Shown in pieces: positions 34,339-37,696 of a stretch of DNA of 37,696 bases. The stretch is taken from the NCBI GenBank assembly GCA_934167755.1, contig CAKPLT010000017.1, forward strand, positions 1 to 37,696. The letters run 5' to 3'. Position 1 is the first letter of the stretch. Every line of letters starts with the position of its first letter. The position numbers and the translations under genes were made by a program. Under the pieces are notes generated by a model that was not told the origin of the DNA, ran no database searches, and saw nothing but the letters and a program-made list of their open reading frames with translations. The DNA is from an uncultured Clostridia bacterium (GTDB lineage Bacteria > Bacillota > Clostridia > TANB77 > CAG-508).

Positions 34339-34569
34339 CTATTCTTCAATATCACTTATGCCAAGATAATCTAACATACTTGTATAACATTCTTTACACA
34401 TATTACAAAGTTTTCTTGGCGATTTACCATCTTTTGCAACCGATATAGTTATTCTGTCTAAAGTAAAGTTTCCACACCTTACACAAAATTTTTTGTTTGA
34501 ACTTTGTACATTAAACATAAATTGTTCAAACTCTTTTTTACTCATATTCTTTATATCTTCAAAATTCAT
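34339..34569 (-). CDS. Small zinc-finger protein
   Basis: 76 aa. The N-terminus is helical (DIKNMSKKEFEQFMFNVQ), followed by CVRCGNF and CNMCKEC, giving five cysteines that can form a treble-clef-like zinc site. GGAG precedes ATG 34569 and lies in the end of the upstream gene. A DNA-binding accessory role is plausible. Confidence 0.7.
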   Translation of the reverse strand: MNFEDIKNMSKKEFEQFMFNVQSSNKKFCVRCGNFTLDRITISVAKDGKSPRKLCNMCKECYTSMLDYLGISDIEE

Positions 34570-34571
34570 AA

Positions 34572-34721
34572 TTACTTTATCTCCTCAAAATAATATGTTC
34601 CATCTTCTATCTTTACTAGCTTTGTATCATAATGCCTTTTTTCAAAATCTGAACAATCTTTTATTTCTTCACTTGCTTTTTTACAAAAACCAAATTTGGA
34701 GCAATTAGTACATTTATTCAT
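34572..34721 (-). CDS. Small four-cysteine protein
   Basis: 49 aa, starting MNKCTNCSKFGFCKKA. Cysteines at 4, 7, 13 and 23 could bind one zinc. The acidic tail ends YYFEEIK. It ends 2 bases before the next gene's start and its end forms that gene's GGAG site. It belongs to the series of tiny cysteine-rich proteins in this operon. Confidence 0.65.
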   Translation of the reverse strand: MNKCTNCSKFGFCKKASEEIKDCSDFEKRHYDTKLVKIEDGTYYFEEIK

Positions 34722-34723
34722 TC

Positions 34724-35026
34724 TTACACGCTCCTTTTATTAATATTTTCTAATTCTTTCAAAGCAGAATTTAAACATTTGTTGCACAATGCTAATTCAA
34801 TTTTTCTAGTTCTAGTAATACTTTCTGGAATTTCTAGAATTCCGCCAGTCATTTTATGATGCTGTTGCTTTATAACAATTTCATTCCCACAGTAATCACA
34901 AATGTAATATTCATATTTTTTTATTTTCTTTTGCTTTACCAGATGTCTTGCTATATTATCATCATCCTCTTTATATTTTATATGTTTTATCACTTTTCCT
35001 CTTGCAACTATTGAATTTATTAACAT
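34724..35026 (-). CDS. Zinc-ribbon early protein
   Basis: 100 aa. A basic N-terminal half (ARGKVIKHIKYKEDDDN) is followed by CDYCGNE and CNKC at residues about 43-46 and 85-88, framing a small fold with a QQHHKMTGG turn. AGGAGA precedes ATG 35026, which overlaps the stop of the replication gene by 7 bases, so the two are coupled. It could work with the replication protein. Confidence 0.7.
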   Translation of the reverse strand: MLINSIVARGKVIKHIKYKEDDDNIARHLVKQKKIKKYEYYICDYCGNEIVIKQQHHKMTGGILEIPESITRTRKIELALCNKCLNSALKELENINKRSV

Positions 35027-35752
35027 TCTCCTACCTCCAATCCAGATCTAACGCATACAATAAAGTAATTAATGAATTCTCTTAGATTATTTTGCTTTTT
35101 AATATATTTTTCAGCTTTTTGAAATTTAAGCATAAATTTTTCTCTTGATAAATTATTCAATAGAACTCTATGTGGACTCAAGTATAATTCTTTTACGCAC
35201 CATGTTTGTATTTTTAAATCTAAAATTTTATCTTCTGAAATAAGCTTGAATGTATTTTTTGATTCTACGAACATATCTAATTTCTTTAAAATATTTATCA
35301 GTATTTCGCGATCATCATCCAGTAATCCAATTTCAGCCCCGCTTTCCTTTTTATATAAAAAACAAAATAACAAGTTTAGTTTAGTTATAATGTATTCGTC
35401 TGCTCTTTCGTCCGCTTGTTCGTCTGCTTGTTCGTCTGCTTGTTCACTGTATGTTTTAATTATCGAATATCTAGAAGCATCATTTTGGTTAATGCCGCTT
35501 CTTATATTTAATTAATCCGTTATTTATCAATTCATTTCTAGCCCTTTGAAGTGCAGATATATTTAAATTTTTAATTTTACTCATTAAAGTATTATTAGCT
35601 ACTTTAAATTCATTAATCCTACCTACCTTGCTAGCTATATGTAGTAAACAAGTATATACTGCAATAGCATTTGCTGAAATAGGATTATAATCTAATGTAG
35701 AACAAAATTCTAAGAGTTGTTTTTTATAATCTATTTTTTTGTATTTTTCCAC
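35020..35752 (-). pseudogene. Frameshifted DnaD-like replication (replisome organiser) protein
   Basis: The first frame runs from GTG 35752 to a stop at 35489 (87 aa) with a winged-helix pattern (ANNTLMSKIKNLNISALQRA, ELINNGLIKYKK). The second frame runs from the same point to 35020 with no stop: GINQNDASRYSIIKTYSEQA, four QADE repeats, then a helical C-terminal domain to GLEVGEC. Removing one base near 35497 joins them into about 243 residues. The continuity across the break shows one ancestral gene. Causes could be a real mutation, a sequencing error or a +1 frameshift. In related phages this protein loads the host helicase at the phage origin, and the repeat it carries may be that origin. 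Confidence 0.75.
35397..35444. repeat. Four 12-bp tandem repeats (iteron-like, possible origin)
   Basis: CGTCTGCTTGTT occurs twice exactly (35421-35432, 35433-35444), with two more copies carrying one to three changes (CGTCCGCTTGTT at 35409, CGTCTGCTCTTT at 35397). They lie inside the replication gene and encode its Gln-Ala-Asp-Glu repeats. Iterons inside the initiator gene are known in lambdoid phages and several Firmicute phages, so a replication origin is a reasonable inference. Confidence 0.6.
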
Positions 35753-35806
35753 ACTATATTCTTACTCCTTTCTAGGTTTCAAGATTTCGACAAAATCTCT
35801 AGTTTA

Positions 35807-36133
35807 TTATGAAACATCACTTAAAATTTTTTCTTGTGATATAAATAAAAAAGCAGAATTTGTAATTGAATAGTTTGTACCAAAAATATCATCTAAATTA
35901 ATTTTTTCTAATATATATCTCATATCTCTTTCAACTTTTGAAGCTGTTGCTTTATGGCATTTTCCAACGAATTTATATAATTCTGTAAATTTCATCATTT
36001 CTTCGTTGTTCTTTTCTTGAATAACAGCATACAGAATTGCTGTTGTCCAAAACTTAAAGCCTTTCAGAGATGGATTAAAACCTAATTCAATCAAATACTG
36101 CTTTATTTTATTTCTTAAAATATTATTTTCCAT
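35807..36133 (-). CDS. Spo0A C-terminal-domain-like DNA-binding protein
   Basis: 108 aa. The pattern LGFNPSLKGFKFWTTAILYA, then FTELYKFVGKCHKATASKVE and RDMRYILEK closely follows the Spo0A effector domain (LGxPxxxKGxxYLxxAI... TxxRVERAIRHAIE). No receiver domain is present, so it would act without phosphorylation. AAAGGA precedes ATG 36133. Such stand-alone domains occur in phages and mobile elements of spore-formers and may bind 0A-box-like sites to adjust phage or host genes; the target is unknown. Confidence 0.75.
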   Translation of the reverse strand: MENNILRNKIKQYLIELGFNPSLKGFKFWTTAILYAVIQEKNNEEMMKFTELYKFVGKCHKATASKVERDMRYILEKINLDDIFGTNYSITNSAFLFISQEKILSDVS

Positions 36134-36147
36134 TTGTATTTTCCTTT

Positions 36148-36576
36148 CTATACATAACTTTTGCCTATTATCTGTATAAATTCTTCTCTGGTGTGTTCCT
36201 TTTCAAATTCTTTTTGCGTATCAATTCTTAATTGATTTATTATTTCTTCGTTAGAATGGCATTTTGGACATATCATTTTAATAAATTTGCATTTAATACT
36301 TCTTTTACGATTACTTCCTCCATAAACTTCGTGAGGATCTAACCTTTTATCATAATGTCCGCAATATTCACATATACCGCTTTTTACTATTCCTTTATCT
36401 CTCTGTTTCTCCAACTTTGCTAGTTTTTTACTTCTTTTAGGAATTGCTTTTATTTCTTTGTATTTTTTCTGTTTACAATTAATACAATTACCATAATTAA
36501 TTTGTTTTTTTAACTTAATACAATATAAATATTTTGAATATTTACTTGATCTAATTCTAAAATTTATACATTTCAT
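36148..36576 (-). CDS. HNH-type (NinG/Ref-like) nuclease
   Basis: 142 aa. An N-terminal CINC pair (31-34) precedes a basic helix (KAIPKRSKKLAKLEKQRDKG). CEYCGHYDKRLDPHEVYGGS (69-88) and CPKCHSNEEI (103-112) give the zinc pairs and the His of a treble-clef HNH fold, as in NinG/Ref recombination nucleases. AAAGGA precedes ATG 36576. The likely role is DNA processing in recombination or repair. Catalytic activity is inferred from the His/Cys layout and is not certain. Confidence 0.75.
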   Translation of the reverse strand: MKCINFRIRSSKYSKYLYCIKLKKQINYGNCINCKQKKYKEIKAIPKRSKKLAKLEKQRDKGIVKSGICEYCGHYDKRLDPHEVYGGSNRKRSIKCKFIKMICPKCHSNEEIINQLRIDTQKEFEKEHTREEFIQIIGKSYV

Positions 36577-36594
36577 ATTAAAACATCCTTTGGT

Positions 36595-36623
36595 TTGACA
36601 TATCAGTTACATATTGATATAAT
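36595..36623 (+). promoter_or_regulatory. Perfect-consensus rightward promoter with internal operator palindrome
   Basis: TTGACA (36595-36600), exactly 17 bases, TATAAT (36618-36623). The spacer holds the inverted repeat ATATCA-N9-TGATAT (36600-36620), a good repressor operator. It reads against the early operon, and its predicted start leads directly into the hairpin at 36628. No rightward coding frame follows. Confidence 0.75.
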
Positions 36624-36627
36624 ACAT

Positions 36628-36666
36628 ATATAAAAAAGACCCAAACTTTTTTATATGTTAATTTTT
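36628..36666. terminator. Hairpin terminator between early genes and next to the rightward promoter
   Basis: ATATAAAAAAG (36628-36638) pairs perfectly with CTTTTTTATAT (36646-36656), 7-base loop. T-runs lie in the stem and after it (36661-36666 on the plus strand), so it can act in both directions. It ends the leftward transcript after the 36671 gene and would stop the rightward promoter after about 40 bases. Confidence 0.65.
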
Positions 36667-36670
36667 TGAG

Positions 36671-36922
36671 TTAGTTAATGATTGCAGTCGAAACTAACTC
36701 TTTTATTTTTTTCAATCTAATATCTGCATTGCTATAAGTGTTTGATTCAGATAATGATTTTATTTCTTTTAATAATTTCTCATAATTTGTATTTTTTTGC
36801 ATTAATACATAATTGTTATCCTTCAAAATATTATTTTCGCATTTTAATTTTTCTGCTGTAGCCTCAGCATTAGCTAAGCTGATAGTCCTAGCATTTAATA
36901 AAGATTCTCTTTCATTGTTCAT
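36671..36922 (-). CDS. Small coiled-coil early protein
   Basis: 83 aa from ATG 36922 (MNNERESLLNARTISLANAE). A helical coiled coil covers most of it (ATAEKLKCENNILKDN, NYEKLLKEIKSL). An in-frame GTG lies at 36931, but AAGGGTGATT ahead of the ATG looks like the true ribosome site. Last gene of the short first early unit, followed by a terminator. Function unknown. Confidence 0.6.
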   Translation of the reverse strand: MNNERESLLNARTISLANAEATAEKLKCENNILKDNNYVLMQKNTNYEKLLKEIKSLSESNTYSNADIRLKKIKELVSTAIIN

Positions 36923-36933
36923 AATAATCACCC

Positions 36934-37122
36934 TTACCCTTCAAAATAATCATTTAATTTAGTGTCTAATTTTTTTAATCTTTTACAGATTGTATATAAT
37001 AAGCTTTTTTTCAAAAATAAGCATGAACCACATTCAATTAATGTTCCTACTATAAAAACTAAAAATAACTCACCTAATGTAATTGCTCCACATAAAAAAA
37101 CATCTACAAAATAATTAATCAT
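36934..37122 (-). CDS. Small membrane protein of the early operon
   Basis: 62 aa. The first 40 residues are hydrophobic (YFVDVFLCGAITLGELFLVF, then IVGTLIECGSCLF), enough for one or two helices, and the C-terminus is basic and charged (ICKRLKKLDTKLNDYFEG). Its start overlaps the HTH gene by 8 bases. It could be an early superinfection or host-membrane factor. Confidence 0.6.
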   Translation of the reverse strand: MINYFVDVFLCGAITLGELFLVFIVGTLIECGSCLFLKKSLLYTICKRLKKLDTKLNDYFEG

Positions 37123-37309
37123 TCTTATACCTCCTTTCCACTTTTATTTTTTTTGCTAATTCAATTATTTCTTTTTTCTTTTCTTCAGATAATTCCGTCC
37201 TTATTTTTTTAGAAAATGCTGCATCTGTTATATTCATTCTTTTTGCAATTTCAAAATGTTTAACGCCTAAATCAGATAATTCATTTCTTAAATCGATATT
37301 ACTTATCAC
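37115..37309 (-). CDS. Small helix-turn-helix DNA-binding protein
   Basis: 64 aa from GTG 37309 with a full AAAAGGAGGTGA ribosome site. The helix-turn-helix is VKHFEIAKRMNITDAAFSKK, followed by a charged C-terminal helix (SEEKKKEIIELAKKI). It is the first leftward gene, nearest attR, and is the only XRE/Cro-sized regulator found inside the prophage. It may be a Cro-like switch protein. It lacks any cleavage or oligomerisation domain of a full CI repressor. Confidence 0.7.
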   Translation of the reverse strand: MISNIDLRNELSDLGVKHFEIAKRMNITDAAFSKKIRTELSEEKKKEIIELAKKIKVERRYKND

Positions 37310-37330
37310 TTTTTCACCTCCTTTTAAACA

Positions 37331-37380
37331 AAAAAAGCTCTTAAAATATAAGAATATATCTTATATTTTAAGAACTTTTT
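37331..37380. terminator. Large palindrome/bidirectional terminator upstream of the first early gene
   Basis: CTTAAAATATAAGA (37340-37353) and TCTTATATTTTAAG (37359-37372) form a perfect 14-bp stem with a 5-base loop, extended by A-tracts on the left and T-tracts on the right. It stops host or attR-side transcription in either direction. Because it lies just upstream of the first leftward gene it could also be an operator or attenuator. Confidence 0.7.
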
Positions 37381-37443
37381 CATATTTTAAATTTCTTAGC
37401 TATGTTTATTTGTAATTTAAAAAAGATTTTCTATCTTTTAAGA

Positions 37444-37520
37444 ACAATGTTGTAGTTTCTATAAAGATTGATTTTGTGCAATGTTGTAGTTTCTATAAAC
37501 TTTGATTTTGTGCAATGTTG
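37444..37520. repeat. 34-bp tandem repeat (two full units plus part of a third)
   Basis: Units start at 37445, 37479 and 37513 (CAATGTTGTAGTTTCTATAA...), period 34. Two full units differ only in three bases (GAT against CTT) in the middle, and the third is cut short after ten bases. There is no spacer, so this is not a CRISPR array. The last unit boundary falls inside the putative attR core, so the units look like accessory or duplicate recombinase sites. Confidence 0.7.
37497..37519. other. Putative attR (right attachment site)
   Basis: The 23 bases are identical, in the same direction, to 1760-1782. They share the 6-base spacer CTTTGA and the right arm TTTTGTGCAA with attL, but the left arm differs (TTCTATAAA instead of TTGCACAAAA), as expected for a hybrid site. 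A reconstructed attB would be the full palindrome TTGCACAAAA-CTTTGA-TTTTGTGCAA. Confidence 0.7.
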
Positions 37521-37534
37521 TGTAAATGAAAATA

Positions 37535-37560
37535 GAGCCTAAATGTTTTCTTTTAAGCTC
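37535..37560 (-). terminator. Host terminator beside attR
   Basis: On the minus strand, GAGC-TTAAA pairs with TTTAG-GCTC around a short loop and is followed by TATTTTCATTT. It would end the leftward host transcript entering from the right edge, so the prophage sits in an intergenic site just past a gene end. Confidence 0.6.
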
Positions 37561-37641
37561 CACTCCTCTATTCTATATCATTTTTAAAACTCTTACTTGC
37601 TTTTTTCAAAAATATCCTAAAATAAAATTTAATTTTATTAC

Positions 37642-37695
37642 TTATTCTACCTGATGTTTACTATATGTTTTCTTTGCACAAATTAATGCTATAAC
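37642..37695 (-). CDS. Possible 3' end of a leftward host gene
   Basis: A frame from the right edge reads VIALICAKKTYSKHQVE and then TAA at 37642-37644, about 80 bases before a terminator hairpin in the same direction. Only 17 residues are visible, so the call is weak. It fits the idea of a host gene ending just outside attR. Confidence 0.3.
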   Translation of the reverse strand, partial: VIALICAKKTYSKHQVE

Positions 37696-37696
37696 C

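Noticed and set aside
37444..37520. CRISPR array
   Set aside because: The units repeat back to back with period 34 and have no variable spacers; no cas genes are present.

Overview
The window holds one nearly complete prophage of a low-GC Firmicute (Bacillota), probably a gut Clostridia or Bacilli lineage. The case rests on strongly AT-rich DNA, purine-rich GGAGG-type ribosome sites, sigma-A-type promoters, a Spo0A-like DNA-binding domain, and a DUF859/collagen-like tail module typical of Firmicute phages. The standard code fits, since TAA, TAG and TGA all act as stops. No species can be named from the sequence.

Host flanks: positions 1-1759 hold the end of a gene, a strong terminator, an XRE regulator with membrane helices and a zinc ribbon (198-803), and about 950 bases of very AT-rich DNA with short repeats. 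Positions 37520-37696 hold a terminator and perhaps the last codons of a leftward host gene. A 23-bp direct repeat at 1760-1782 and 37497-37519 brackets about 35.7 kb. The left copy is half of a 10-6-10 palindrome, as expected for a tyrosine-recombinase core site, so these are the proposed attL and attR.

Phage layout: next to attL lie the integrase (2135-3001) and a small downstream gene. After them comes a rightward, self-contained membrane-protein cassette (3326-3781) that looks like a lysogenic-conversion gene. Everything else is transcribed leftward. Early genes (37309 to about 28809) encode a small HTH protein, an HNH-type nuclease, a Spo0A-C-like protein, a frameshifted DnaD-like replication protein with four 12-bp iteron-like repeats, an MmcB-like nuclease, a DUF6527-like protein, and many small zinc-ribbon or coiled-coil proteins. 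They end with a late regulator of RinA/ArpU type. A leader of about 370 bases with a promoter candidate and serial terminators separates early from late genes.

Late genes run in packaging and morphogenesis order: small and large terminase, portal, scaffold, N4-gp56-type major capsid, connector, P22 gp10-like tail hub, collagen-like tail fibre, DUF859 protein, XhlA-like protein, C39-like/SH3 lysin, LysM structural protein, and a 2442-residue polyvalent protein. The polyvalent protein carries a metallopeptidase motif, a PBECR-like nuclease region and an ART-like region, and is likely ejected into the host. There is no tape-measure protein, so the virion is probably short-tailed.

Most notable: (1) a rightward class II tRNA-like gene inside the leftward operon, with all long helices intact, a serine-type body, C33 and an AAU anticodon, followed by its own terminator; (2) the giant multi-effector protein; (3) the promoter/terminator-rich late leader; (4) terminators on both sides of the scaffold and capsid genes; (5) a perfect-consensus rightward promoter containing an operator-like palindrome and running straight into a hairpin. 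No conventional CI-type repressor was found inside the prophage.
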